In this document: positions 39,466 to 49,174 of the stretch, piece after piece
Layout: each line of letters starts with the position of its first letter
Position numbering within the stretch: the stretch's first letter is position 1
Source of the DNA: an uncultured Oleiphilus sp.
Lineage (GTDB): Bacteria; Pseudomonadota; Gammaproteobacteria; Pseudomonadales; Oleiphilaceae
DNA: 64,000 nt
Direction: 5' to 3'
Assembly: GCA_913020245.1 (NCBI GenBank)
Contig: CAJWAD010000004.1
Location: forward strand, 17,030-81,029
Position numbers and translations under genes: made by a program
Notes under the pieces: model-generated
Told to the model about the DNA's origin: nothing
The model's database searches: none
Seen by the model: only the letters and a program-made list of their open reading frames with translations

Positions 39466-39918
39466 ATGGCAGAATCGGAACTCATTGCGAGTTTATATTT
39501 GCCAGTAGAGGGCTACAAACTTTTGCTACCGAACGTGAGCGTTGCAGAAGTTGTTGAGTATATTCAGCCTGAATGTGAGAGCGACATGCCAGAATATTAC
39601 CTTGGTAAAGTTACCTGGCGTGGTATTCAGCTGCCCTTACTAAGCTATGAGTTAGCCAACGGCCAGGCGCGACCGGGGAAGAACGGCTCGGAGAGGATTG
39701 CAGTAATTAATACAATTGGTAAGAATCATAAGAAATTGCCGTTTTTTGCCTTACTGACACAGGGGATTCCTCGGCTTGTAAAAGTATCGGCGGAGTTAGT
39801 TGAAAATAATGATCATAAAGCCGGTCAGGTTGATTTGAGGGCGGTGCGTTTAGACGGTGAGGAGGCTGTTATTCCTGACATTATCAGCCTTGAAAAACTC
39901 GCGGTTGCGTTTGTTTAG
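39466..39918 (+). CDS. chpC: CheW-like protein ChpC
   Basis: ATG at 39466; VEGYKLLLPNVSVAEVVEYIQPE; last gene of the chp cluster. Confidence 0.88.
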   Translation: MAESELIASLYLPVEGYKLLLPNVSVAEVVEYIQPECESDMPEYYLGKVTWRGIQLPLLSYELANGQARPGKNGSERIAVINTIGKNHKKLPFFALLTQGIPRLVKVSAELVENNDHKAGQVDLRAVRLDGEEAVIPDIISLEKLAVAFV

Positions 39919-40063
39919 TTTCTCAGTAAGCGAGAGTACGTTAGCAGCTATTAGAAATTAAAAGCCGCCATCTAATTACGGACAGTAATGGTGTCTGTTT
40001 ATTAGACGAAGTTAAGGAAAAGAAAACATAAAACCGGTTCTGTGGCATGCATAAACATTTTCA

Positions 40064-40090
40064 TTGATAGGAAAATAATTTTCCTATCAA
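40064..40090. promoter_or_regulatory. Perfect 27-bp palindrome upstream of folE
   Basis: TTGATAGGAAAAT-A-ATTTTCCTATCAA, 13-bp arms; ends 17 nt before the folE GTG. Confidence 0.65.
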
Positions 40091-40107
40091 GCAAGTCGTG
40101 CTAGATT

Positions 40108-40704
40108 GTGCCGCCTCAAGAAGATCAACAGACGGCGACTAAGGTTGATACGATTGCTGACCACTACGAAGCGATTCTAAAAGCGCTTGGTAAGACTATA
40201 GAACGAAAGGGTTTACTGGATACGCCTAAGCATGCCTCTAAGGCGATGGAATTTTTAACACAGGGTTACAAGCAAGACCTTAAAACGGTTGTAAACGGTG
40301 CAATTTTTGAGTCAGATAGTGATTACACGGTCCTGGTGAAAGACATCGAATTATATTCCTTATGTGAGCACCATTTATTGCCCTTTATTGGTAAGTGCTG
40401 TATCGCTTATTTGCCTGATGGCAAAGTATTGGGGCTATCGAAGTTAGCGCGTATAGTCGATATGTTTGCCCGACGCTTGCAAATTCAAGAGAGTTTAATG
40501 AAGCAAATTACTGAAGCGGTATTACAAGTAACGGGTGCGAAAGGGGTCGCAGTTGTCATTGAATCTCAACATATGTGCATGATGATGCGTGGTGTTGAGA
40601 AGCAAAATTCAGTAATGAATACGTCTGTTATGTTGGGCTCTTTCCCTGAATCTCAGGCAACGCGAAACGAATTTCTATCCCTTTTAAATATGACTAAAAA
40701 CTAG
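40108..40704 (+). CDS. folE: GTP cyclohydrolase I (GTG start)
   Basis: [67 protein letters not shown]. Confidence 0.95.
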   Translation: MPPQEDQQTATKVDTIADHYEAILKALGKTIERKGLLDTPKHASKAMEFLTQGYKQDLKTVVNGAIFESDSDYTVLVKDIELYSLCEHHLLPFIGKCCIAYLPDGKVLGLSKLARIVDMFARRLQIQESLMKQITEAVLQVTGAKGVAVVIESQHMCMMMRGVEKQNSVMNTSVMLGSFPESQATRNEFLSLLNMTKN

Positions 40705-40755
40705 ACTTAGCTCGCTTAAGAGAATGCAAACAGCTAAGGCCTTTATGAGAACTCT

Positions 40756-42696
40756 ATGTTAAAACTAGATGCACTGAATCAGCTAAAACAGCTTAAAACC
40801 GACATAAAAGCGAGCCGTAACTTGCATAAAGGCAAGGTAAAGGGTACCGGACAAAAGTTTGGGTTTGTTACCTTAGACGAGGGTCGAGACGTTTTTTTGC
40901 CCCCTGACGAGATGAGCCGTGTGCTACCCGGTGATCGTGTTGAGGTCGAGGTCGTAAAGGATGATAAAAACAAAACGTTTGCCAAACTAGAGCGCTTGAT
41001 TGAGTCGGCAAATAAATTCTTTTTTGGCCGCTATACCGTAAAAGGCAAAGCCCATTTTATTGAAGCGGATATTCCGGGTAGTCCGCGTTGGATATTTGTA
41101 CCGCCACCGAAGCGTGGTAAAAATCAGGCGGGTGACTTGGTAAAGGGTAAATTGATTCAGCACCCATTCAAATCGGGCAAAGGTCAAGCTGTCGTGTTAG
41201 AAAAACTGGGCAGGGGAGAAGATGTTGGTATTGAGTGGAAATATAGCTTAGCTAAATATGATGTGGCAGATAGCTGGAGTCAGGCGGCACAGAGCGAGTT
41301 GGCCCTTCTGAATCAAGCGAGTATCGCTAAATTAGCCGAATCTAGAGAAGATCTCAGCGCATTGCCGTTTGTGACAATTGACGGTGAGTCAACTCAAGAT
41401 ATGGACGATGCAATTTATGTTGAATCGAAGACGTCTGGTTGGTACTTATTTGTTGCGATATCTGATCCAAGCGCGCTTCTCAGTGAGAGCCCAGCACTAG
41501 AAAGTGAAGCGCTAGAACGTGCTACCTCCGTTTACACGCCTGGACAACAAGTGCCGATGTTGCCGAAACAGCTATCGAGCGATTTGGCGTCATTGGTGGC
41601 TGACAAACAACGTTTAGCCATCGTTTTAAAAATGCCTGTTGATGCGGAGGGCAACCTCGGCGATGCAACGATAACGTTGGCGCACGTCAGAATCTCGCAT
41701 AAATTAAGCTATGCCTCGGTATCTGATGCGCTGCTCGCAACTGCATATGATGACGCCGTATTACAATCGTTGGTTGAGAATCTAAAGGCCTGCGCAGTAG
41801 CACTTAAAACAGCGCGTACAGCGAATGCTTTAGTACATGAAACCAAGCAGGAGTTCTATTTAGAATTAAATGATCAACGAAAAGTACAAGCGATTAAGTT
41901 AAGAACACAGACGCTGGCGAATGCCCTAGTTGAAGAGTGTATGGTCGCGGCAAATCGAAATGTAGCGAGGCTTTTGTCAGAGCAGCTCACTAATAATAGT
42001 GATTGTGAAAGTATTTTCGTTACACATGCCGGTTTAAGAGTTGATCGCCAACCACAAATTCAGAAAGTGATCGAATCGCTTGCACCAGATTTGGCGGACA
42101 AAGACGTGAACAAACTGGAAGACTTTGTCGCGATAATGAAAGCGAGTAAAGGTAATACAGAGAATCAAGAGCTGGCCAATATTTTAACGCGGCAATTTTC
42201 ACGCAGTGAGTTTGCCTCGCAAGCAAAACCACATATGGCAATGGGCTTAGATGCTTACACAACATTTACATCTCCACTTCGAAAAGCGAACGATTATTTA
42301 GTTCATAAACAAGTGAGTGCATTTTTAAGAGGGCAGCCGTCAGAGTCGATTACTAAGAGCCAACGACTAAAGTTAGAAGAGCGTCAGCAAGACGCGCGTA
42401 CGGCTGCATTTGAGATTGAGCAGTGGTTAAAGTGTGAGTTCCTAGAGAAATCTAAAAATAATTATACCGCTACGGTAATGCGTACCTTTGCTGGTGGCTT
42501 GCAACTTCGTTTAAATGAGAATGGTGTAGAGGGAGCGCTTAACGCTCGTGAACTGGAGGGTAAATATAGCTACAACATGGAATTAATGATTCTATCTGGC
42601 CCAGCAGGTACCTTTAAATTAGAAGATCAAGTTAACGTCAGCATCAAAGGCGTAGATTGGAATCGTAAGCAGGTACAGTTTGGTCTAATTGATTAG
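40756..42696 (+). CDS. rnb: RNase II family exoribonuclease
   Basis: RNB domain FVTIDGESTQDMDDAIYVE; TTFTSPLRKANDYLVHKQ; cold-shock-like N-terminus and S1-like C-terminus. Confidence 0.85.
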   Translation: MLKLDALNQLKQLKTDIKASRNLHKGKVKGTGQKFGFVTLDEGRDVFLPPDEMSRVLPGDRVEVEVVKDDKNKTFAKLERLIESANKFFFGRYTVKGKAHFIEADIPGSPRWIFVPPPKRGKNQAGDLVKGKLIQHPFKSGKGQAVVLEKLGRGEDVGIEWKYSLAKYDVADSWSQAAQSELALLNQASIAKLAESREDLSALPFVTIDGESTQDMDDAIYVESKTSGWYLFVAISDPSALLSESPALESEALERATSVYTPGQQVPMLPKQLSSDLASLVADKQRLAIVLKMPVDAEGNLGDATITLAHVRISHKLSYASVSDALLATAYDDAVLQSLVENLKACAVALKTARTANALVHETKQEFYLELNDQRKVQAIKLRTQTLANALVEECMVAANRNVARLLSEQLTNNSDCESIFVTHAGLRVDRQPQIQKVIESLAPDLADKDVNKLEDFVAIMKASKGNTENQELANILTRQFSRSEFASQAKPHMAMGLDAYTTFTSPLRKANDYLVHKQVSAFLRGQPSESITKSQRLKLEERQQDARTAAFEIEQWLKCEFLEKSKNNYTATVMRTFAGGLQLRLNENGVEGALNARELEGKYSYNMELMILSGPAGTFKLEDQVNVSIKGVDWNRKQVQFGLID

Positions 42697-42701
42697 CGAT
42701 T

Positions 42702-42719
42702 TGTAAGAGATATCGCACA
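42702..42719 (+). promoter_or_regulatory. GacA/UvrY box-like upstream activating sequence
   Basis: TGTAAG-AGATAT-CGCACA versus remembered consensus TGTAAGNNATNNCTTACA; centred about 64 nt before the predicted sRNA start. Confidence 0.5.
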
Positions 42720-42774
42720 AAAACTTGGGTTATGTCTTATTTTTTTCCTTCGTAATTCTATCTATCCTTAGTGC

Positions 42775-42900
42775 ATAGGGATAGCGAAGACAAAGGGACT
42801 TGTTACATGGATATTCAAGGAAAGGTTCGCTTAGGGATGAGTTCACGGATGAACATGGATGAACACGGGTAGGGAACGGATCCCCCTACCCAATTCGCCC
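42775..42900 (+). ncRNA. Candidate Rsm/Csr-type regulatory sRNA (CsrA/RsmA sponge)
   Basis: Nine GGA motifs in about 105 nt, including a GTTCA-CGGA-TGAAC hairpin with GGA in the loop; 3' stem GGGTAGGG/CCCTACCC; ends approximate. Confidence 0.6.
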
Positions 42901-42994
42901 CTCCCACCCTATCGCTTTTCAGCAATCGTAGTTTTTCTTTCTTAACATCTAGTGTATCTTTGCGCCGAATTTACATTAATTCGGGTCTCGCACA

Positions 42995-43804
42995 ATGAAT
43001 TATCATGCACTTCAAGACGCTTTTTTTCGTTTAAAAAGCAATCGTCTCTTCGAATTTTTTGTGATTGCCATCATTATTGTTTCGGCGTTAGAGATTGGCG
43101 TCAAAACATACCCCTTACCGGAATGGGCTTTTACTTATACACACGCGCTAGACATTTTTATTACGCTGTTTTTCTTAGTTGAGATTACTATTCGTTTCAT
43201 TGCCGAGCCGGCAAAAAAAGATTTTTTTAAAAATGGCTGGAATATTTTTGATACCTTAGTTGTCGCCATTAGTTTAATTCCAATCTCTGAATCTGAGATG
43301 GCTCTACTAGCGCGGCTGGTGCGTGTCTTTCGGGTGCTGAGAATGGTCTCCGTTATTCCAGAGTTGCGTTTATTGATTTCATCCCTTATCAAAGCATTGC
43401 CTCAGCTAGGCTATGTGATGCTTTTGATGTTTATTATTTTTTATATTTACGCCGCAATTGGTAGTCACCTATTTGGCCCCATTAATGATGTGTTGTGGGG
43501 TAACATTGCCATTTCAATGCTTACTTTGTTTCGAGTTATGACCTTTGAAGATTGGACAGACGTTCAGTACGAAACAATGGAAGTGTATTCATGGAGCTGG
43601 ATATTTTATCTTAGCTTTATATTTTTTACGGCATTTGCGTTTTTAAACATGGTGATCGGTATCGTGGTCAATGTTATGGAAGAAGAAAATGCAAAACATA
43701 GAGCGCAGAAAGCCGAAGCGCGTAACGAACCAACGCTTGCAAGTTTGCAGGCCGAAGTGAGGGAACTAAAAGAAGTGATACTCGCGGACAGAAAAGCCCT
43801 TTAG
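42995..43804 (+). CDS. Voltage-gated ion channel, bacterial NaChBac/BacNav superfamily
   Basis: S4 arginines RLVRVFRVLRMV; pore LTLFRVMTFEDWTD; six-TM layout and C-terminal coiled-coil-like tail. Confidence 0.88.
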   Translation: MNYHALQDAFFRLKSNRLFEFFVIAIIIVSALEIGVKTYPLPEWAFTYTHALDIFITLFFLVEITIRFIAEPAKKDFFKNGWNIFDTLVVAISLIPISESEMALLARLVRVFRVLRMVSVIPELRLLISSLIKALPQLGYVMLLMFIIFYIYAAIGSHLFGPINDVLWGNIAISMLTLFRVMTFEDWTDVQYETMEVYSWSWIFYLSFIFFTAFAFLNMVIGIVVNVMEEENAKHRAQKAEARNEPTLASLQAEVRELKEVILADRKAL

Positions 43805-43855
43805 TGTTCTGTGGTGGGCTTTTCTCGTTTAATTTCCAATGATTGCGTTGCAAGC

Positions 43856-44458
43856 CTAATGGGTGTATTCGGGTCCGATTCCTACACTCCATACAATAAC
43901 GCTAATCGCGAACAATCCGACTAACATCGTTAAACCCACAGTGAGCACCGACGTCGCAAACATAAAGCCACGGTCTTCTGGAATCTTCATTAAGATGGGC
44001 AAACCCTCGTATAAAAGGTAGACCGACCAACAAACAGCGACTACACCGGCCAACATATTCACCCATAGGACCGGGTATATAGCGATAGCACCGACCAAAA
44101 ATAGCGGGGTTGCCGTATAAGCTGCTAAGGCAATGCCTTTATGTTCTGTCTCTGCAACGCCGTAGGTTGCAGCAAAATAATCAATGAACTTACCGAGAAT
44201 ATAAATGCCGCTCAACATCGCCGCGTAAAATAGAATGCAAAGCTGCAACGCACTAGACTGTGTGAGCTTAATGAAATCCCCATCACCGATCTGCCAACCT
44301 ACCTGAGTCGTTCCATAGAAAGCGGCTGCAGCAGGAATAATGGCTAATAAGATGACGTGTGTCAGGTAGAGCTTCGTAGTGGATTCGTCTTCAGCTCGTA
44401 TCGATTCCCACTCTTTGTCAGGGTGAGTTAAGATACCTAAAGTATGCAGTACGCTCAT
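43856..44458 (-). CDS. Yip1 family membrane protein
   Basis: LTHPDKEWESIRAED N-terminus and about five hydrophobic segments typical of the family. Confidence 0.7.
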   Translation of the reverse strand: MSVLHTLGILTHPDKEWESIRAEDESTTKLYLTHVILLAIIPAAAAFYGTTQVGWQIGDGDFIKLTQSSALQLCILFYAAMLSGIYILGKFIDYFAATYGVAETEHKGIALAAYTATPLFLVGAIAIYPVLWVNMLAGVVAVCWSVYLLYEGLPILMKIPEDRGFMFATSVLTVGLTMLVGLFAISVIVWSVGIGPEYTH

Positions 44459-44891
44459 TTATGTCTCCAAAACTGGTTTGTCATTATTCTTGTTGTTTGT
44501 TTTTTAAACTCGCAACTTAAGTGTTATCGGTTTATCCCGAACAGTCAAGCTGATCAACGTTTAATCACATTGATTCAAACGCTCGTTTGCGAAGAATTGT
44601 GATCAACTGCCTGATACCTTCCAACTTTAACGTATTAACTACTGTGCTGGATTAGTTTAACGGTGTTTCATTTGCTTGCTTCGATATGCAGGTGCATGAG
44701 ATGCACATCCCAATTTAACAATTGGTACGCTGGATTGGGTGCATAAAAAATGCGATTTTTATTTTCGCAATATGCTTTTTCTTTCGATGTTGTCTCGCTT
44801 GAGCGTTGGCAGGCGTTGCCTCCATAATTGTTATAAAGTAACATTTATGGTTTATAAAGCTGGCCCATGCATGGCAGTGTTAAGGAAATTT

Positions 44892-45296
44892 ATGAAGAGT
44901 TGGTTTAAACAAATTGAATCAAGTGAAGACGGTACGCGCTTTGCGGCGGCTAAAGTATTGGGTGAGCTTACATTTGATCATCAGGGTCTCATTCCGGTCG
45001 TCGCACAAGATGCGGAAAATGGTGATATTCTAATGTTCGCATGGATGAATCAAGATGCCTTGCATGAAACTATCGCAACGGGGCGTATGTGTTACTGGTC
45101 GCGTTCTCGAAAAAGTTTATGGCGTAAAGGTGAAACGTCGGGGCATTGGCAAACTTTGCATGAGCTCAGAACCGACTGCGATGGTGATGTCATCCTGGCA
45201 AAAATCTCTCAAGAAGGCGCTGCATGTCACACCTTAAGGCATTCGTGCTTCTATCTGCGCTTGGATGGGGACGACTTTGTGATTTCACAAAAATAG
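44892..45296 (+). CDS. hisI: Phosphoribosyl-AMP cyclohydrolase
   Basis: LIPVVAQDAENGDILMFAWMNQDALHETIATGRMCYWSRSRKSLWRKGETSGHWQ; ATG at 44892. Confidence 0.95.
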   Translation: MKSWFKQIESSEDGTRFAAAKVLGELTFDHQGLIPVVAQDAENGDILMFAWMNQDALHETIATGRMCYWSRSRKSLWRKGETSGHWQTLHELRTDCDGDVILAKISQEGAACHTLRHSCFYLRLDGDDFVISQK

Positions 45297-45323
45297 GCTG
45301 TTTCATTAACACAGGATCCCATT

Positions 45324-45351
45324 AAAAAGGGCGCTATGAGCGCCCTTTTTT
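45324..45351. terminator. Bidirectional terminator between hisI and fkpA
   Basis: AAAAAGGGCGC-TATG-AGCGCCCTTTTTT. Confidence 0.85.
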
Positions 45352-45389
45352 GTTCTGAGCAGATACATGCTCAGCGTCATAAATCTAGC

Positions 45390-46094
45390 CTATTTAGCGA
45401 CTTCGAGCAGCTCGACATCAAACAATAATGTTTCGTTTGGACCAATTGAACGGTTACCGTTTGCACCATATGCCAGATCCGCTGGAATGTAGAGCTGCCA
45501 TTTTGCCCCCGTTTGCATAAGTTGTAAGGCTTCAGTCCAACCAGCAATAACGCCATTTACGGGAAAACTGACAGGTTCGCCACGGTCTACCGAGCTGTCG
45601 AACACCTCACCATTGATGAGAGAGCCTGTGTAGTGAACTTTCACCGTATCACTAGCGCCAGGTTGTGGACCTTTACCGGCACTTAGAATCTTGTATTGCA
45701 AGCCACTTTCAAGCGTAATGACCCCCTCTTTAGATTGGTTTGCTTTAAGAAAGGCTTCCCCTACTTTCTTATTTTCGTCACCTAGTTTTTGGACCGCTTC
45801 CACTTGTTTTTGTTGAAGTGAACGTTGGTACTCAGTCAAAATGCTAGAGACTTCATCGTCACTCAAGGCCTGTGGCTTACCGTTGAAGGAATCGTTCATA
45901 CCTTGCACGAATTTTTCCATCTCCAGCTCAGGTAGGTCGTTTAGCATTCGTTTACCGAAAACAACACCAAAAGAGTAACTAACTTTTTCTTCTTCTGTTT
46001 TTAGGCTCAAGTTTTTGCTTTCTTCTGCCACGACGCTTTGATTAGCAATGAGTGATAGAGCGAACAAAGGCGCTGCGAGTAAGGACTTATTCAT
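45390..46094 (-). CDS. fkpA: FKBP-type peptidyl-prolyl isomerase (FkpA-like)
   Basis: Signal peptide; VKVHYTGSLINGEVFDSSVDRGEPVSFPVNGVIAGWTEALQLM. Confidence 0.9.
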   Translation of the reverse strand: MNKSLLAAPLFALSLIANQSVVAEESKNLSLKTEEEKVSYSFGVVFGKRMLNDLPELEMEKFVQGMNDSFNGKPQALSDDEVSSILTEYQRSLQQKQVEAVQKLGDENKKVGEAFLKANQSKEGVITLESGLQYKILSAGKGPQPGASDTVKVHYTGSLINGEVFDSSVDRGEPVSFPVNGVIAGWTEALQLMQTGAKWQLYIPADLAYGANGNRSIGPNETLLFDVELLEVAK

Positions 46095-46209
46095 GATCTG
46101 TTCCGTGGATACTGTAATGAGGTGGGTTCCGACAGTGCTTGACGTAACCGTATTGAAATACCTTACTTTTTTTTATGAGGCAGGGCTACCGATGCAACAT
46201 TAGCACTTG

Positions 46210-46701
46210 TTAATGCTGGTGACCGCCCAAGCCATGCGCATGGCCATGCGAAATTTCTTCAGCACTCGCGTCACGAACATCTTTTATCTCAATTTCAAAG
46301 GTAAGGGTTTTTCCCGCTAGCGGGTGGTTCGTATCGACATCGACATTGAATTTGCCAGCCTTAATAACAACTACTTGGCGGGCACCTTGTTCGGTATTAA
46401 TAGAAACCACTTGGCCTGCGCGCAGCTTAGTATTTTGCTTTTTATTGCCGGCTAAATGTTTAATCGGTACGCGCTGCAGCGCTTCAGTTTGGCGCTCGCC
46501 ATATGCATCTTTAGCCTCGAGCGTAACACTCAGTGCCTCCCCTTCCGCTCTGCCTTCGAGCGCTTTTTCAAGGCCTGATATAATATTGCCATGACCATGC
46601 AGGTAGGCCATCGGCTCGTCATCGTACGAACTTTCCAACTCCTGATCGTTGTGGCTTAAGCGATAGTGAAAGGTGGCAACGCAATCTTTAGTGATATGCA
46701 T
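46210..46701 (-). CDS. slyD: SlyD-like FKBP-type peptidyl-prolyl isomerase
   Basis: YLHGHGNIISGLEKALEGRAEGEA; HPLAGKTLTFEIEI; short His-rich tail. Confidence 0.9.
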   Translation of the reverse strand: MHITKDCVATFHYRLSHNDQELESSYDDEPMAYLHGHGNIISGLEKALEGRAEGEALSVTLEAKDAYGERQTEALQRVPIKHLAGNKKQNTKLRAGQVVSINTEQGARQVVVIKAGKFNVDVDTNHPLAGKTLTFEIEIKDVRDASAEEISHGHAHGLGGHQH

Positions 46702-46818
46702 CAGTGGACTCCTCGTAAAGCGGTATATTGTAGATTGACCACATGTTGGTACTCAAGTTACTGCTTTTTATTCTTAGGCTTTGTACACTGCTATATTACC
46801 AATATAAGAAGGATAGCC

Positions 46819-47859
46819 ATGCATCGTGTATCGAAAGGTTTGTTGTGTTGTTTAGTGGGACTTACAGGCTGCGCCAGCGTCGCAGAGGAACGCCCTGCAC
46901 ATCATACCGAAAATGGCTTTCGTAATTTGTATATTGAGCAAATTGATAAAGGCCCCATTGGCTTCGTTAAGGCCAAGTATTTCAGCGACGAAGTATTTGC
47001 CGATCATGAGTCTGAGGCCTCTCGTATGCAGGTTGCGGACGTTGATTATCAGACCTTATTAATGCCACCTGAAAAACCGCAAGTCACGTGGTTGGGACAT
47101 TCCACATTTTTGATCCAGTATAAAGGAGTAAATATCCTAACGGATCCGATGTTGACCAATCGTGCCTCACCAATATCTTTCGCCGGCCCAAAACGGCTCG
47201 TCCCGAAACCTATCGGGTTTGAGCATTTACCAAAAATTGATTTTGTCGTGATCTCGCATAACCATTACGACCATCTAGATAAAGACTCAATTAATACTCT
47301 TGGTAACGAACCCCGCTACTTGGTCCCTTTAAAAGTTGACGAGTGGTTTGCAGATCAAGACGTTGAGTTAGCCCAAGTTCAAGCTTTTGATTGGTGGGAC
47401 AGGATAGAAGTTGGCGACGTTGAGTTTGTGGCAACGCCCTCGCAGCATTGGTCAGCACGGGGTTTATTTGATCGTTACGAAACCCTCTGGGCTGCGTGGT
47501 ATATCCGAATTGCTGATTTTGAGCTCTGGTTCGGTGGTGATACAGGGTACAATGACATCCAGTTCAAAGAAGTGGGTGAGCGCTGGCCAACGATTGATTT
47601 GGGTTTGATTCCGATCGGGGCTTATGCGCCGCGGTGGTTTATGAAAATGCAGCATGTTGACCCGGATGATGCCTTGCTGGTGCACAAGGATATTGGCGCG
47701 AAAAAGAGTATCGGTATGCATTGGGGCACGTTTGAATTATCTGCCGAACCGATGTTTGAACCGGAGCAACGCGTGAGAGCCTTTGAAAAAGAGGGGCTGA
47801 CAAAGCCTGGCGAGTTTGTCACCTTAGCCATTGGTGAGACCGTTTTAATAGAGCCCTAA
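46819..47859 (+). CDS. MBL-fold metallohydrolase, lipoprotein (NAPE-PLD/UlaG-like)
   Basis: Lipobox LVGLTGC; WLGHSTFLIQYKGVNILTDPM, SHNHYDHLD, HWGTFELS. Confidence 0.87.
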   Translation: MHRVSKGLLCCLVGLTGCASVAEERPAHHTENGFRNLYIEQIDKGPIGFVKAKYFSDEVFADHESEASRMQVADVDYQTLLMPPEKPQVTWLGHSTFLIQYKGVNILTDPMLTNRASPISFAGPKRLVPKPIGFEHLPKIDFVVISHNHYDHLDKDSINTLGNEPRYLVPLKVDEWFADQDVELAQVQAFDWWDRIEVGDVEFVATPSQHWSARGLFDRYETLWAAWYIRIADFELWFGGDTGYNDIQFKEVGERWPTIDLGLIPIGAYAPRWFMKMQHVDPDDALLVHKDIGAKKSIGMHWGTFELSAEPMFEPEQRVRAFEKEGLTKPGEFVTLAIGETVLIEP

Positions 47860-47864
47860 GACCT

Positions 47865-48248
47865 ATGGAATTAAAGACCGATAAACAATGGCTTCGCTTG
47901 CTGATGATTGTGGGTGGCTGTCTTTGTGTCTTGTTGGGGGTGATTGGCTTATTCGTACCCATGATGCCCGGCGCGGTGTTTCTTATTATTGCCGCTTGGC
48001 TTTTTGCGCGCTCCTCAGAGCGCTTTCATCAATGGTTAATAACGCATAAGCGCCTCGGGCCAATCGTTAATGCTTGGCAAAGCGGTCGCGGTTTTGAACG
48101 GGCCCTGCGCCGCCGTATTTTGTTACTTATGTGGGCAAGTATGCTGCTTTCTTCCGCATTAATTGGCAAGATTTGGGTCGCTGTGCTGTTGGCCACCTGC
48201 GGAATTTGCACAACCGCCTACATACTTAAACAACCGGTCTATGATTAA
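47865..48248 (+). CDS. ybaN: YbaN family (DUF454) inner-membrane protein
   Basis: LLMIVGGCLCVLLGVIGLFVPMMPGAVFLIIAAWLFARSSERFHQWL. Confidence 0.85.
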   Translation: MELKTDKQWLRLLMIVGGCLCVLLGVIGLFVPMMPGAVFLIIAAWLFARSSERFHQWLITHKRLGPIVNAWQSGRGFERALRRRILLLMWASMLLSSALIGKIWVAVLLATCGICTTAYILKQPVYD

Positions 48249-48250
48249 TT

Positions 48251-49162
48251 ATGGCGATTAACTGGTTTCCGGGTCATATGCACAAGGCCCGTAAAGAGAT
48301 TAGCAAAGTTATTGATAAGATGGATATCGTGATCGAAGTGTTGGACGCGCGTATTCCGTTCAGCAGCGCGAACCCCTTAGTGAATCAATTCAAAGCGTCA
48401 AAGCCGAGCATCAAAATTCTAAATAAATCCGACTTGGCGGATCCAAAAATAACCCAAGCATGGCAAGCGTATTTTGAAAAAGATGAACACATAAAAACAC
48501 TGGCGCTATCGGCTCATCAAGATAGTCGCGCGAAAACTATTAGCAGCCTATGCCGTAAGTTGGTGCCAGAGAAACTGGGTAGTGACAAAGACATTAATGC
48601 CATGATTATGGGCATTCCTAATGTTGGCAAATCAACGCTTATTAATGGTATCGCTGGCCGTGCGATTGCCAAGGTTGGTAACGAGCCTGCGGTGACCAAG
48701 CGACAACAAAAAATTAAACTCGATAGCGGTATTAGTCTGTCCGATACACCGGGCATGCTATGGCCAAAACTTGAGCCCGCGAGCTGCGGTTATCGCCTCG
48801 CCGTGACTGGGGCGATTAAAGATACAGCAATAGAATATGATGACGTCGCTCTATTTGCCGCCATGGCGTTACGTGATTTATACCCAGCGTCATTACGAGC
48901 ACGCTATAAACTTGAAGTATTACCCGATGAACCATTAACGCTATTAGAGGCCATCGGGGCAAAACGTGGTTGTTTACGTTCTGGAGGCTTTGTTGATATT
49001 CATCAAGCGTCTACGATCTTGCTGCAAGATCTTCGATCTGGAAAATTAGGCCAAATCACCCTCGAAACACCTGCAATGATGGAGTCCGAAATGGAAGTTT
49101 TTCGGGCTATGATTGCCGCTAAACGCGCGTCTGAGGGAAGCGCGCGCGAAGCAGATTCATAG
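48251..49162 (+). CDS. ylqF: Ribosome biogenesis GTPase YlqF/RbgA-like (circularly permuted GTPase)
   Basis: INWFPGHMHKARKEI, NKSDLAD, GIPNVGKSTLIN, SDTPGMLWPK. Confidence 0.92.
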   Translation: MAINWFPGHMHKARKEISKVIDKMDIVIEVLDARIPFSSANPLVNQFKASKPSIKILNKSDLADPKITQAWQAYFEKDEHIKTLALSAHQDSRAKTISSLCRKLVPEKLGSDKDINAMIMGIPNVGKSTLINGIAGRAIAKVGNEPAVTKRQQKIKLDSGISLSDTPGMLWPKLEPASCGYRLAVTGAIKDTAIEYDDVALFAAMALRDLYPASLRARYKLEVLPDEPLTLLEAIGAKRGCLRSGGFVDIHQASTILLQDLRSGKLGQITLETPAMMESEMEVFRAMIAAKRASEGSAREADS

Positions 49163-49174
49163 GTCGCGTCGCGT

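Noticed and set aside
40064-40090. folE palindrome as a Rho-independent terminator of chpC or a Fur box
   Set aside because: No U-tract follows the repeat and it lies about 145 nt after the chpC stop; sequence does not fit the GATAATGATAATCATTATC Fur consensus.
42808-42870. Tiny ORF MDIQGKVRLGMSSRMNMDEHG in the rnb-ion channel gap
   Set aside because: Only 21 codons and the region is better explained by a GGA-rich Rsm/Csr-type RNA with a GacA-box-like element.
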